NCBI RefSeq assembly: GCF_022539315.1
Contig: NC_066326.1
Coordinates: forward strand, 6,526,601-6,590,600
Direction of reading: 5' to 3'
Length of the DNA stretch: 64,000 nucleotides
Origin: Serinus canaria
Lineage: Eukaryota > Chordata > Aves > Passeriformes > Fringillidae
The notes below the pieces were generated by a model. It was given only the letters and a program-made list of their open reading frames with translations. It made no database searches and had not been told where the DNA came from. Positions 24,563 to 37,515 of the stretch are shown here, piece after piece. Position 1 is the first letter of the stretch. Every line of letters starts with the position of its first letter. The position numbers and the translations under genes are program-made.

Positions 24563-25430
24563 CTTGTTCTCTCCTCGAGATAATGACAAGCACAGTAGGC
24601 ACATGTTTGTATGGTGCCTGCTTTGCAGCTGGGCTTTTTCCCCAAGGTGTGTGGGTGCCCTTCCTCCTGCCCATGCACCATCTGTTGGAGATGTAGGGCA
24701 GAGTGTCCTGAAGAGATGGTCTTGCAGCTGAGAACACATGTTGATGACCTCAGACTGTGAGAGGCCGTGATTCACCAGAGCCCTCTGATGAGATCAGAGA
24801 TTTAACCACTTGAATTTCTTGAGACCTCTAAAGCAGGAAGAAACCACTGGTAAACAGACTCGTCCTCTCTTGTCCAGTCCTGCAGGCAGGCAGTGAAGCT
24901 GGTGGATAGTGGTTTTGTGAGCTGCCAGGAGAGCCAGTAGAATGTGCTGACCATGTGAAAGTGCAGGGTGGTGCAAAGGCTTTCTCATCTTCCTTACGGA
25001 AATTGGTTTGCAAGTAGAAACACTTCTGCAATTAGAAGTTCATCTCTGTGACTTGGTTGTATTAAACACCTTCACACCTTCCTTGGACTAAATGCAAGGT
25101 AACAAATGCTGGGATCCTGACAGCTGGATTAAGGGTGATTATCACAGGATTTCAGGAGAATTAACATGACAGTAAAATCAGAAGAAACCCTGGGAAGCAG
25201 TAAGAAGTACAACAGGAGAAGACCCATCCTGTCAGTCTGCCAAATGGCTGAGTGCTTGGTGTGATCCAGTCAAAGCCTGGGAAGGGGGAGCAGATGCAGG
25301 GCTGTGAACCTTGGATCCATCACTGGATGGGAAAGGCAGAATCAGATATCTGTCTTGGGGTGTAACTCCCCCAGTATGAAATAAAATGCAGTCCTGGATT
25401 GTTGGTTGTGCCGCAGCCAGGGTGCTGTTA
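24563..25430. other. Non-coding stretch, nothing recognised
   Basis: Mixed sequence with overlapping short frames on the minus strand and no family features. No second repeat recognised next to the CR1 copy. Confidence 0.5.
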
Positions 25431-25439
25431 TGTGCATTT

Positions 25440-25690
25440 TTATGAGGCATTTTATCTCAAAGTGCTTTTTCTCTCGAGGACCCTTTAAATTGATTTTCCA
25501 CACCAACTTATTTTTATAATTGCATCGTGTTTACTGATTCTGGCTCATGAACTTATAACATCTGAATGCTGTAATTGCAAGGCAGCCAGCCTTTCTGGGG
25601 GGGCTGCCTTGAATAAATACAGTACAGAGGAACAGATAAAGTCAATTAATTAGCTTGTACCCAGCCTCAGTAACGAAGTGGCTCACAGGG
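25440..25690. promoter_or_regulatory. Candidate conserved non-coding element
   Basis: A complex AT-rich block containing TAATTGCATCGTGTTTACTG (a forkhead-like GTTTAC), GCTGTAATTGCAAGGC and AATTAATTA at 25644-25652. It is interrupted by a short G run at about 25598-25604. Called on texture and motif density only. Confidence 0.25.
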
Positions 25691-26003
25691 TGTTTATCCA
25701 GGGAGTTGTACCTTGCCCTGGGCTCTGCCCAGGGACAAGCAGAGGAGAGGTTACCTTATTTCAGTCAGCTGCAAGTCTGCTGGTGCAAGATGAAAAGCAG
25801 CAGAGTGGAGCCAGTGTTCAAAGCTGAAGTCTGAAATCTCTAAATAGAAAATTGAAGTAAACAGAATAAGAAAAATAATCTTTATTGAAATTCTGATAAA
25901 CAGCTGAAGTAATGAAGATGAAAAGTGAGAGATTTTGTTGTCATTAGTGAAGCAAACTAGGGTTATACAGGATTTTAAATTATTTGACCTGTAGATTTTT
26001 TTC
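25691..26003. other. AT-rich non-coding stretch
   Basis: AT-rich, with no gene or repeat family recognised. Confidence 0.4.
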
Positions 26004-26024
26004 TTTTTTTTTTTTTTTTTTTTT
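26004..26024. repeat. Poly(T) tract, 21 T
   Basis: Twenty-one uninterrupted T, preceded by a further seven T and one C. Its reverse complement could be a poly(A) tail of a retrocopy inserted on the minus strand, but nothing recognisable precedes it on that strand, so a simple homopolymer is the safer call. Confidence 0.9.
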
Positions 26025-29000
26025 GTACTAAACTCATTTGAGTTGCCTGGTCAGTCATTCAGGGAATACCATTTTACTGGGGAATATTGGTTTTCATCAC
26101 ATCAGCTGCTGATCTGTGGTGCAAATCTCTTGCCATAATATTGTAGCTACCATTTCACTCAATTCCTCTGGCAGGGTTTCCTCCAGCTGTGGGGTAAACT
26201 GGTGACAACAAAGCAAAAAGCTGTCCCGACCTTGCCACAGTGGACATTACCCCTCAGAAAAATGTGCCTTTCTAGAAGCTCTTGGGACTTGCAGAAAATG
26301 GGTTTGCACTTAGGGCTGGCTCACGGTGCATCAAGAGACTTCCCTGGCATGGCAAGGTGCTCAGAGCTCCAACAGCTCCCTGGTAGCAAGCTGGGGTTCC
26401 CTCTGGTTTAGACCCCATCAAACCTTCCCACATTTCTCAGATTTTCTGCCAGAATGTGGGTGCAGAGTTTCACAGACCTTGGTTCAGGTGTTGCACTCTG
26501 CATCTGTCATTAATAAACAGGATTTACATAAGTAAGAGGGTGGAATATTGCTCACAGCCCTCATCTGGTGTAGAGTAGCTCTCCACTGATAAAATGTTTA
26601 TGTCAAAGAGGAAAATAACATTTAAATGAAATAGATAAGCAAATAGCTGGATTTGGCAAACAGATGTGAGAAGTGGAGTAGAAATCAAACTGTGTAACAA
26701 TAGGTAAAATATTGTCAGGATTCAGTGTCCCGGGCAGACAGGAGGAGCAGGCACATGGTAACCTGCCCCACAGCAACCCGAGCAGCTTCAGGTGGGAATT
26801 TCAACCTATACTGAACATTTCTTTAAAATCACTGAAAAGCAGGAAATTTTTCAACAGCTCTGAGAACAACATGTTGATGGCAACAGAGCAAGATTTTAAT
26901 AATGATGAGTGGAGAACAGTGTTACGCTCCCAAGATCTGTTGCCCTAACACACAAGTTTGTACTGGGATGCTTTCCTAACATGATTTATTACCAGCCTTG
27001 TTATTATATGGCCTTTCTAAATGATATTTTATTAGTTCCAAGTGTTTGGTGCCTTTGAAATAGAAAAGAGCCAAATCTGACAGTTCTGGCAGTTTGACGT
27101 ATTTATTGAGATCTCTGTACTCTGGTTATCTCTCCCTCCAGCTCCACAATGAGTTTCTTTCCCCTGAAGTGGGGTTTATGTACTGCACATGGAAGTATTA
27201 TAAAAATTAAAACAACTTTACCTTTGTTTTTCTTGCTGTCTGAGTTCCAGCCTCATAGTCCATCCCAGCCATCCACAGCTGGGAGAATTTGGGGCGGGGA
27301 GGACAAAAGCAAGGTGTGGCCATTCTCATTCAAATTCTTTTCTAAAGTAGAAGGCCCCATTTTGCGTCAATAAAATACCTTATGCTTAAAAGATAAATCT
27401 TGTTACAAAAGAGGCACAAATTTTAGGAGAGCTGTCATAAAGGCTCCTTGGAAAAATGTAAGCAAGATATATGTGTGCTATAGATATACTGTATGTGTAG
27501 ATGCCATTCTTTTTATTCTGTTTTATTTAAAAAGGGAGGTTTTTTCAATCTCTCTCTGCCAGTGGTGTGGTCCCATCTGGAAACCATTCTTTCAGACCTG
27601 CATCCCTCCACAACAGATCACTATTTTGTTGTTTAATATGAGCCCAATTCCCCCGGGCATTCAGTATATCCAGGCACTGGATGTATTTCTTATCATCTAT
27701 ATTGCCTCATTAATGCTGCACAAACTGACCCTGTGGCTGTGGAGCTGCTTTTGTGTGCCTGGTGTCACCTCCTGCAGCCAAACGAAGGCACATGCCAGGG
27801 AGCCCAGGTGCCAAATCTGGGCATGCAGTGTAAAAATACAGATTTACAGCGCTGTTAACCACCACAGCCTGATTAAAGTTGAACTTCCGTTTTCTAAACC
27901 TCTGACCCAGCACATTGCTGGGGGGTTTTTGTTTTGCTGTTTTTTCTTAAAAAAAAGCAATCAAAATAAGCCTTGGATGAGAAGTCTGAAGTAAGGGTAC
28001 TTCTGTGATGGCTGCAGGGTCACTGGGTGCTGGCCATGTAGATGTACCTTCAAGGCAACTGGATGGGGATCATGTGCTTAATCTGAGATGCTCACCTGGG
28101 GCCCTTTTATTGGCATCCATCACACTACACAGCTTTAAATAAACCCCAAACAATTCTCCTTAAGGTAGGAATGACTTTTTTCCAGATGTAATAAAAGTGA
28201 GAACTTTTTCTGCTGATGGGTAGGAGAAAATGGAAAGTTCCCAGTGCAGCTCAATGTGTAAGGGAGCCCCACTCCTTCAAAAAGGAGGAAAGTGAAGTCA
28301 AGTCCATATGGAAGGCCCTGTTGGAACCAGGAGTAGAGGAGAGGAGAGGTGTGCATGGGCTTAACCTTGCTGAAATCCAGTAGGGTTTGTTATCTCAGTG
28401 AAGCAGCTTTTGAGCCTCTCTCTGTGTTTGCCTGGGAGGAGTGATGTGCACCCAAAGAACCACAGAAACAACAAATAATAACAGCAGCACTAAATGGCTT
28501 GCTCTAATCAAAAGCAGACTGTTGTGGTTATATTTGAGCACTGTCATTACAAGAAACTCTGTAATGAGGGTTTTTTTTCATTTTTCATTTGCATCAGATT
28601 CCCTGTATTAGCATTAACATCCTTCTTTGGAGCCCAAGGTATTTACAAATTCAATGGTGCTGCTTCAGTCCTGTGGGAAGATTTTCAGTTCTTATTTAAA
28701 TCACCCAAGACAGTTCCACTAGGCAGATTGGAAGCATGAACCATGTGTATAATAGCACACATAAACTTTGCTGTTGATGAGTGGTCTGTAGTCCTGTGCC
28801 TTTGGAGACCCAAAGTACTGATACATAACATATGTAATATATTTAATATGTCTATTGACTCACTGTGTTGTGGTTGTGATGCCAAATGCCCAGAGCATCT
28901 GGGAAGGTAAAGAGGGAGCATCCTTCTGCTAGCAGCAAGTGAGGCTTTGTTTTCCTCATTGGTTTGAACCCCTCTTGTAGGAAACTTTGTATTTTGATGG

Positions 29001-30253
29001 TTGATAGTTGGGTTTTTCCTAAGATAGTACTCTTATTAATTGAAATGTGAGTTGCCAGAAGTACTGTGGTTAATCTTCTCTTTGTAGGGGGAGAAAACTT
29101 ATCTCAGACTTGTGTTGATGTTCTGTAAGCAGGTTCTGCTGTGGCATTAGTTTTGTTTGCAAACAAGAAGCATGTTTATGGTGAAAGGAGTCTATCCCTA
29201 ATTGCTTGGCATAAAAGTGTGGCTGAGGATTCATAGGGGGTTGCACATCCTCACTTCACAGTAACCACAGTGCCTCTGCTTCCTGATGACTTCACCTCCA
29301 TCTCTGACAGCTACTTGAATGCAAACTGTCCACCAGCCTCAGCCTCTCACCTCACCAAGGGGTGAGCAGAGTTCATATCTGCTCCTGAGTCAGTTATACC
29401 ACAGATAACCCCACCTTGCTGGTGCATTGCAGGGATTTGCAAGCCCTAGTACTGCAGAGGTGGTGGCTGAGGGTTTGATGTTAGGTCAGTCAGCACCTAA
29501 ACTCTGCCCACGTCCTCTGAAAAAAGCTGTAAAAAATATAAAAAGTGTAAAAAAATCCCTGGGCTGGCCAGTCTGCCAAGGGGTTTCCCAGGGGGGTTTA
29601 GTTGTGGAGAAGGTAGTGGCCTGAAGGAAAGCCTCCTTATTTCTAGGGACAGGTAAAATGAGGTGATCCATATTGATGTGCTATGAGTTAAAGCCTAGAA
29701 GAACCAGGATTACTTTCTTTGGTAGAGATCACAGGACACAGAGGGCATGTGGTGTCCTCCAGTAAAGCACAACAGTGAATGTTTAAAGGAACATTACAAG
29801 TATTTTAAGGGCTTCTTACAAGTGTATTTGTCCATTTCCTGATACTAGTTATATCTGATGGACCTTTAGAAGCAAGGAGACTCCGTGAAACTATACCCAA
29901 GCAGCATGGGGCTGCCTAACAGGAAAGGACAGAGCTGCTCTGAGGTTTCCAGAAACAAAATTGCAGAGCCAATCCAAGATTCTTTAGTTCCAGTCAAAAT
30001 TTTGCATCCCAGCCAGTTGAGCACTGTGATTGCCCTGAGGAGAGAACAGGGCCCCAGTCTGGGTGTGATGAACAGGGACTTGAGGTATCTCTAAGGGGAT
30101 GTTTCTTCAGCAGACCCCTTTGTGGGAGCAAGGTATGGCCATCTGCATCCTTCTCATGTTTTGGTGGTCCATGACAGCTCTTTTGTATTGCTTTTTCTCC
30201 CCTCCCTGTTTTTTACTCATCAGTCTCCCTTAATTTAATGGGATTATTTCCAG
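26025..30253. other. Long non-coding stretch, nothing recognised
   Basis: Frames of 60-173 codons (the longest, 27473-27994 plus, is hydrophobic and low in structure) show no family. AT-rich segments around 26990-27120 and 28800-28860 could be constrained, but nothing specific supports that. No repeat tails seen. Confidence 0.5.
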
Positions 30254-30628
30254 GGATCTGGTTTTGGGCCAGTCCTGATTAATATCTTCACTGATGATCT
30301 GGACAAGGGGATATTCAGTCCACCACCAGTAAATTTGCAGATGCCACCCAGCTGGGAGCCTGTGTCCAACTGTTGGAGGGTAGGAGAGCTCTGCAAAGGG
30401 ACCTGGACAGGCTGGAAGGGGAAGTTTAGGTTAGATGTCAGCACTGAAAGAGTGATTGGGCAATGGAATTGTCTGCCCATGGAGGTGGTGGAGTCACCAT
30501 CCCTGGATGTGTTTAAAAAAAGACTGGATGGTTGAGTTGATGAGGGAGTGTTAGGTTAGGTCATAGGTTGGATTTGGTGATCTCAAAGGTCTTTTCCAAC
30601 CTAGTTAATTTTGTGATTCTGTGACTCC
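30254..30628 (+). mobile_element. Internally deleted CR1-like LINE with reverse-transcriptase remnant
   Basis: The 5' part translates as a decayed CR1 reverse transcriptase: a GFGPVLINIFTDDLDKG segment, a frame change near 30310, then KFADATQLG at about 30331-30357 and a LEGRRALQRDLDRLE stretch. CR1 elements normally carry FADD here; the second catalytic Asp is Ala (codon at 30343-30345). At about 30415-30425 the sequence jumps straight to the CR1-like 3' region (ATTGGGCAATGGAATTGTC, GTGGTGGAGTCACCATCCC) and ends in GGTCTTTTCCAACCTAG plus a GTGATTCTGTGA tail. Several hundred bases are missing at the junction. A passerine LTR family that carries CR1-like sequence is an alternative for the 3' part. 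Confidence 0.85.
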
Positions 30629-32439
30629 ACTTGATCATTTCCAGAAAACAGTTCTTAAAGCAAAATCTCTTCTTGTTTCTGCATTACTGTGTGATCATTC
30701 CATCTTGCAAGGTCATCCCTCATCAGCTGAGACACGGGGTCAGCACCCACGACCAAAATGTCTGTACAATTCAGCACAAGCTTAAACTGGGAATGGAAAG
30801 TCTCCTTTTCAGGTCAAGATATTTCTTTAGTTTTCAAGTATCCAGAGAGTTTGCAGAGTTTTGGAATACTTGGATCTTGTGTCAGCTTTCATTCTCTTTG
30901 GCATCCAGATGTTAATTATGGATGAACCAAGCAGCATTGCTGATGAGCCCATTCCCACACATAAATGCATATGAAGAATAAATGAGTATCTTGGCTGGAG
31001 CAAGCACACGTTCCTGCTCTGCTTATATGACTCCACATACCTTTGAAATAGATTCAAATCCAGTGTCACCATGTCACCATATGTTCTCAATATAGTGAGC
31101 ATGTGTGTCTTGGGAGATGGAAATAATAGAATCAAAGTGTAATTCAGAGCCAGTTGTTGTTGGTCCAACTTCATTTATCATCATCATCGTCCTTATCAGT
31201 TGTGATTCTGACTGTGGGCTGCTGTTGGGCAGATATTGGCTCTTTTGTGGATGGTGTGGTTGGTGTGTTTGGTTGCAGTGCAGCTATTTTGGCACAATAA
31301 CATGAACTGTGAAATTCCTTTTTCATAATATTGTTTTTCTGCTGTTCATGTGTATGGCATCTTGGAAGTAGAATGTAATTTTGCACATGATATTTTACAT
31401 GGTGGAGAAGTAGTCCAAGAGTATTTGGTATTAACAAGATGTTTTTTAATGGGAAACATCTCTGTAGACACAGACTCAAGTTTTCATAGCTGTCTGTTCA
31501 GTAACTACCAGTTGTGTGCTCATTTAAGCAGATGTGTCTCCACCCATTCCCTTCAGTTTGTGTTTATTAGGATGATTTGTTTGCTTGCAAAGCTTGGAGA
31601 ATTTCAGTCAACCAATTTGCAATAGGAAATAAGCGAATAATAAACTTTGCAGAAGTTGGTGCGTGATCTGTTTCAGGTACAGGGATTGCTAACTGTTTTT
31701 TCAGACATGAGCACAGCCGAGGCTGTTACACACAACAATATCCTGCTGCACTTGATTTCTTCCTCTGCCTCTTCCTGCGTGCGCAGACGTAGCCAAGGTC
31801 CAAGACGCAGATGATTACTCACACAATCAATTCCTCTGCCCCTTTGGGGCAGGTGGTTGGACTGAGGGACCTTGCATGAACCCTTCTTTTCTCATTATTA
31901 TTTGGTTGAAACATTGACTTTGTATCTTGTGCGCACATAGTTTTCCAGCAGGCTACCAGTTCGATACCATTCCCTGCTCTTTGAAAGATTTGCAAGGTGT
32001 TAACCATTCATCAGGCATTTACTATTGAATTCTCTGGTTGTTCAAAGTTCCCAGCAGCTGTTGGCTTTGAATCTCCCACATACACATTGCAGAAACCACT
32101 CTTTTCCAGAAATCATTATAGCAGGGAAAATCTTGGCCCCAGCTGCTTTCCAATGCTGTCACTGCCTGGTTTGTGCTTTGGCACACGTGCATTTTGCCAC
32201 CTGCTGATATCTCAAATACTGTTTTGCACACAGGTGGACAGAGTCCTTTTAGAAATGACTCTAGCAGTGTTGTATTCATCAGAAGACATGAAAAATCAGG
32301 CTTTTCCTATATTGTCCATATACATCATAGTCTTCTGTTGGGTTTTTGAAAGCCAACTGTGCAGTGCACAGTTGGGCTATCAATAAACATGCTTGACACT
32401 TTCCTGCAGTGGCTAGAGAATTGTGTTGAATGTCTCTGT
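30629..32439. other. Non-coding stretch
   Basis: Contains a short (TCA)n-like patch at about 31178-31191. Frames of 60-129 codons have no family features. A segment around 31740-31850 retains CpGs (GTGCGCAGACGTAGCC, CAAGACGCAG) in a mixed background and may be worth alignment, but nothing firm supports a function. Confidence 0.45.
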
Positions 32440-32920
32440 AGATTTCACGTGGTTTGATAAACATGCTTAGTCTATCATCCCTCCCTATCCGTTTCCTGCA
32501 GTGATAATTGATTGTAGAAAACTTAATAAATAAATTCAGGCCAATCCATCAAATAACCAGCTTGAAAAACATTGTGCCTTTCTCTCATTTGGCAAACAGA
32601 TGCCAGATATTAGGGCTACGAGTCACAAACCTGAGTGAATTTAATGGGGAGGTTCTCATCATTCCCAAGGCCTTTGCCGAGAGTTGTAAAATAAATTATC
32701 CTCATTAATTTTAATATTTCATGAAATCTCACAAAGTGATGGCATTCTGGGCAGATTAATACAAAAGCTATAAAATTCACATGTGCCATATGTTATATGA
32801 GCACCAAATGGGATGCCTAGGCATCAATATCCTTTTAAATTTGGCTTCAGCAGTGATTCATGACATTGTCCCTGATGAGAGCCTTGATATTGCAAGTGAC
32901 ATTATTTCAATGTGCATTTG
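32440..32920. promoter_or_regulatory. Candidate conserved non-coding element
   Basis: Nearly 500 bp of non-repetitive AT-rich sequence with many potential factor sites, including TCATTAATTTTAATATT near 32701-32717 and TAATTGATTG near 32505-32514, and almost no simple repeat. This resembles the long conserved blocks found in the flanks of developmental genes. No alignment is available. Confidence 0.3.
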
Positions 32921-35900
32921 CTCTGTGCAACTGGTTATTGGACTGGATTTATGAAATCCCACCACACACGGTGTTTGCTGGCTGTTTCAGCTGCCTTGGT
33001 CTATGTGGTGGCATGGTAGGACCAGTGAAGTCTCCTTCACTCTGGGTTAAATAGCTGGGCTCAGTTGGCCAGGTGGGTGTTTTGGTGCAGACCTGAGCTC
33101 TTTGACAGCTGCTTCCACACTAATGAGCCAGCTCGGGTTTCTGCATCAAATCCACCCTTACTGTTTTGTTTTCCTGCTTGCAGCCTCCCCAGGCTCCTCA
33201 CATTTAGACAGCCCTGGTTAAAAGCAGGTTGGAGTGTGTCCTCTCTTGGTCCTCCTGACTGTAAAGTTTATTTGGGAAGTGCTCTACTCAGTCAGCATTA
33301 TCAGGTGCCTTTTGTAAACTTACAATATTAACACAACTATAGTTTGACTGTTGCTCCATTGTCTGTGCAAATGTCTGTAAAAGCGGTCTGCCAGCTGAGT
33401 TTAGGGGGTTTCATAATTATTATTTTTTTATTTCTTCCTTGGAAACCGTGGCAGCATCAAGGCTGGACTGTGCCAGCATAGTCACAGGCAGTGCTTGTTA
33501 CCTGGCTCTGCATTTTGTCCTGCCTCTCCTCGGATGCTGCATCTGTTCACTTATCTCCGAGCCATCCATCATTTCTTAGGTCTCAGCCTGTCTCACCAAG
33601 ACTACTTTTTGGAAGGGGTGGGCTCCATTTTGCCATGTTGAGCTCCCTTGGCATGCCAGGCTCCCCCACAGTGCCTGCATCCTGCAGCAGCAGATCCTGG
33701 GTCCCTGTGCCAGTGCCAGCCCCAGAGAGGTGGCCAGGATAACTTACTCCAGCCACTAGCAGCAAAACAATGGTGTGGTTTGGTTGTGTTCACTTGCTGA
33801 GAAGTTAAACCTGTCCCTCAACAGAGATTTGAGATCCACCCTTGACAGAGATGTTTTTGATTATAATTGTCTTAATGCACTTTTAACCTGGAGGTTATTC
33901 TGCAGCTCACAGAATGGTTTTGAAAATCCTGTCCCATGGGCTTTCCTGTGTGCTGGGGATTAGTGCCATTAACAAGAAGCACAAAACCATGTGGTTTGTT
34001 CTTCCTCTGTTTGCTAATATTTAACATAATGGTCTAATGTGCTAAAAATAGCCCATGTTCTTCCTAAGGCACCAATACCATTAATTTCTTAAATAGTCAG
34101 TTTTCAGTTTTTCAGGCTGCTGCATTTTCTCTGAAGAAACAAGTTTTCACAGAAAGAGCTGCAAAATAAAAACCAGATATAGTTACTATGTAGGAAATAG
34201 GGGATTAGTTGGCAACATACTTAGGTTTTTGTAGAAATGAGCCATGAGGTGTTAGTCCTTAGCCCGGTGGAAGTGTAGTTGCTGCTAGGCAGTATTTTAT
34301 ACTCTTTGCATGCTGATTTCATAGCACTGTAGATGCTCTGGGATGGTGTGAGCAGACCCAAGCCGTGGCTGCTGTGTATGTACAAGAGAAAGCAGAGCCC
34401 AGCACTCTGGGTTGGCACTGTGAGTTTATGCCTGTCTCTTGAATACCTCTTGAGAGAAAAGTCAAAGGTCCCCGAAAGCATCTAATCAAGGCAATCCAGG
34501 AGCAATTAAAAACCTGCAGGTGTCTGTGTTGCAGAGTGGGTGTGGGCATTGATGAGGAAAGCATTGAGAAGCAACTGGGAGAAAGGCACCGAGACTGAGG
34601 TTCAAAATAGAAAAGATGTTAATGTGGATGAGAGCATTGCCTCCTGCTGAAAACATGCCTGAATCCCAGTGCAGCCCCTTGCTGCCTCCTGGCTCTGGGG
34701 GGAGAGGGGAGAAGCTTGTGCTGGGAGATGAGTGGGTGCCCCACTGTACTCATTAGCCATCAGACGGGAATTAGCTGTGTCTGGGATCTCACTCATCCCC
34801 TGGGCATCCTCATTCCCTGAGCATCCTGCTCCCCTGGTGTCTTTACTAGGCAGTGGCTGCCCTGCAGTGGTTCTCTCCTTTCCAGGCTGACTTTGTCCCC
34901 TTCTTGGTCCAAGATGGGCAGGCAGGAGGCAAAGGCTGGCAGGACAAAGGCAGGGTTAGGCTTTGTGATAGCACTGCCGTATCATTCATTGGTGCTGGGC
35001 AGGCAGCTTGCTCACAGGCAGCTCTCTGGAGGGAATAGAGTCATCTGGAAAGCTGAGGCACACATTTTTCCTGTGCTGCATGACAGTGGGGTATGACTTT
35101 AAATAGGTTTTCTTGATGTGATTTCCACTGTTCACTATCCCCTTGGGATTTTGGTGTGTGTGAGGCAGGCGGGGCAGGTTTCCTAGGAGAGAGACGGTGC
35201 AGCACTGTGCCTGCTCACCCCTCTGTGCTCTGTGTCCCCAGGGCTATGTCACTGCTGTCTCACTCCTGGCACAGCACTGTGACATCCCTCCCTGGTGTAA
35301 TCTGCCTGCAGTGCTGGAAACCCTGTGGGGCTGGGAGAGTGTGGAGAGAATAAAAAGACGCAGCTCTAAAAGGGTTATAGGGGTGTCACCGTGCCAGACC
35401 CACCAGGGCTGAACAGGAGTTCAGCCCAGACCCCAGCACAGATCCCTGCTGTGGCATGAAGATGTGTTGTGGGGGTGTTGAGAGGAAACTCTCCAGCAAA
35501 CAATGTGGTTTCAAGAAGGAGAGGAGGAGAAGCCATCCATGGGTCAGGCAGCCCTGGCCACCCCCAGAGCTGCTGGGATTTTTCTTCCTTCCCCCTGTCC
35601 AGGGACGCTTGTTTGGGTTTTCTGGTGGTATTGTTGAGCTGGGTCATTCCTAGCTATCAGGACACTCAGGGGTTAATCTCAGCATTTCTCCACTCTTTCA
35701 GCAGAAGGACAGCAAGTCCTTGCTGTGTTTTGTTTCTAATCAGTTGGCCAGTTCAAGTAAAGCAATGTCAGAAAAAGCATCTTCCAGTGACAATATGATT
35801 AATTCCTTCTTAAGGAAAAATAACAAAAAGAGTTGGGTATTTTCCCCCCTTTTTTATTTGCCATTACCTGGAGATGGTCTGACAGTAAAGAACCTATGAT

Positions 35901-36720
35901 TAATTGCACCAAATGAATTATAATAGACACCATTTTTGGCACCGTCTGTATTTCGTATGATTTTGCTGTTATCTCGTTGGCTCCATGCAGAAAAATTATC
36001 TCCAAAACCACTGTAAGGAATGTTAACTTCCTTTCCTTATTACAGATTGATCTTTGATATCTGCTTTTCTTCAGGAGGTCTTTTATTCCCACAAGTGATA
36101 CAAACCTTTTGCTGTTTTCCATATATTACACTTAAGTAGTTCAATACCTTTGGAAGCCTATATGGGAACATTCAATAAAGACTCAATGATTACTGTATTT
36201 TGAAGGTTATATGATATGAGAAATCATATGTTGTTTAATAGCTGAATATATCTGTGCTGTTGATTTCATATAAACCAATATTTTTAATAAGACAGAGAAA
36301 GAATACCTTCTTTTTGTTGTTTATATCCCCTAGAGTGTGAATATTTTCCCATCTGTGGTTTCCAGTTAAATGGATTTTCAATCTCTCTGAAATTTCTGCC
36401 CAAGTCTCAGCAATATTTGCTTAAGAGTAATCAGAGTATTATCCAAATCTCTGTTCAAAGCAACAGTGACCTTACCAGTGGTAAGCAATAATTGGATTAT
36501 TTTCAGAGCTGTAGTGAAGATTCACTGTAATAACAAGAGAAGAAGCACCAAATGATAGCACCACTTGTCTTCAGCACTGTAAGCCACAGCACTTTCCATA
36601 GGATAGTTTTAATATCTTAGCATATTATAGATACTGAGTGAGAAAGGCAGATCTGGGGAATAGATGCTGCCTTGCAGTTTGGGGTGATGCATGTGCTTAC
36701 GGCAGGTGAATTCTTTTATT
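32921..36720. other. Long non-coding stretch, nothing recognised
   Basis: Mixed GC in 33000-35700, then AT-rich from about 35800. No gene, repeat family or CpG island. Open frames of up to 115 codons are on both strands without domains. Confidence 0.5.
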
Positions 36721-36721
36721 A

Positions 36722-36815
36722 TAAAATCCTTAAGGTTGGAAAAGACCTCTAAGATCACAAGTCAAACAGTTAACTCAGCACTAAACCTTATCCCAAACAA
36801 CATCCACACGCCTTT
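36722..36815 (-). mobile_element. CR1 LINE, 3' end fragment, minus strand
   Basis: AAGGTTGGAAAAGACCTCTA followed by AGATCACAAGTC is the reverse complement of the CR1 3' terminus. It continues leftward in element terms through AGCACTAAACCTTATCCC, equivalent to the GACATGGTTTAGTGGTG block seen in the copy at 24160, and on to about 36812. About 90 bp is preserved, 5'-truncated. Confidence 0.85.
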
Positions 36816-36820
36816 TTGTT

Positions 36821-36851
36821 TATTATTATTAGTATTAGTATTGTTATTATT
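36821..36851. repeat. (TTA)n-type microsatellite
   Basis: TATTATTATTAGTATTAGTA and continuing TTGTTATTATTG form an imperfect trinucleotide repeat of about 30 bases. It directly abuts the truncated 5' side of the CR1 copy, so it may have been the integration point or may have arisen next to it. Confidence 0.75.
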
Positions 36852-37429
36852 GAAGTACTTTTGTCGGGGTGTGATGCTCTGTATGTGTACCCAGGGCAGT
36901 GCTCACCTGCCTGCAAGGTGCGTTTCAGCAGGTGCTGCCTCACTCTGGTGGTGCATACACAGGCACAGCCCAAAACATCCTCCCTTGGTGGCTGGGACAC
37001 CTCCATGTCCTGTGTCCCTGCTCACACAGCCTGGTCCTGGGGTGCAGGAGCAGCATTCCCTAGCAAATCCCAGTGGGGTTTCCTAGAAGACAAATTGGAA
37101 ACCATTTGGGAGAGCAAATCCATCCCCACCCAGTGTGGGGTGAGCCTGATTGCCTCCCTCTCTGCTTTTAATTGTAATGAATTATCTGGCTCAGCACAGC
37201 AGGGTGCTGAGACTCTTGGCTGAAACTTGTGTAATTCACGTAAGTGTTTACATAAAAGCCAAGTAAATGTTAAGCTTCCTACAGATTCCAATATACATGA
37301 ACCCTTGTTTGTATTCAGTTTGGGAGGCTGGGGAAGCAAAGCAGCCCATATGGCTGTGCACTGGAGCAGGGAATGTGTGTGTCTGTGCATACACATGTAC
37401 AGGTCTCTTGCGGCACTTCAGAACGGGGT
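36852..37429. other. Spacer between two oppositely oriented CR1 tails
   Basis: About 580 bp of moderate-GC sequence with no recognised gene. Overlapping frames of 124-135 codons on opposite strands have no family features. Confidence 0.45.
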
Positions 37430-37515
37430 TCAGTGGTGGATGTGGTAGTACTAGTTAATGGGTGACCTTGATGATCTTAGAGGTCTTTTCCAACCTAAAT
37501 GATTCTGTGAATTGC
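37430..37515 (+). mobile_element. CR1 LINE, 3' end fragment
   Basis: GTGGTGGATGTGGTAG leads into TTGATGATCTTAGAGGTC, TTTTCCAACCTAAATG and GATTCTGTG, the standard CR1 3' terminus, ending near 37512. The region before the tail is diverged. It lies about 0.6 kb right of the minus-strand copy at 36722, and the two 5' sides face each other. Confidence 0.85.

Noticed and set aside
26004..26024. Poly(T) as the tail of a minus-strand retrocopy
   Set aside because: No retroelement or cDNA-like body recognisable on the minus-strand upstream side.
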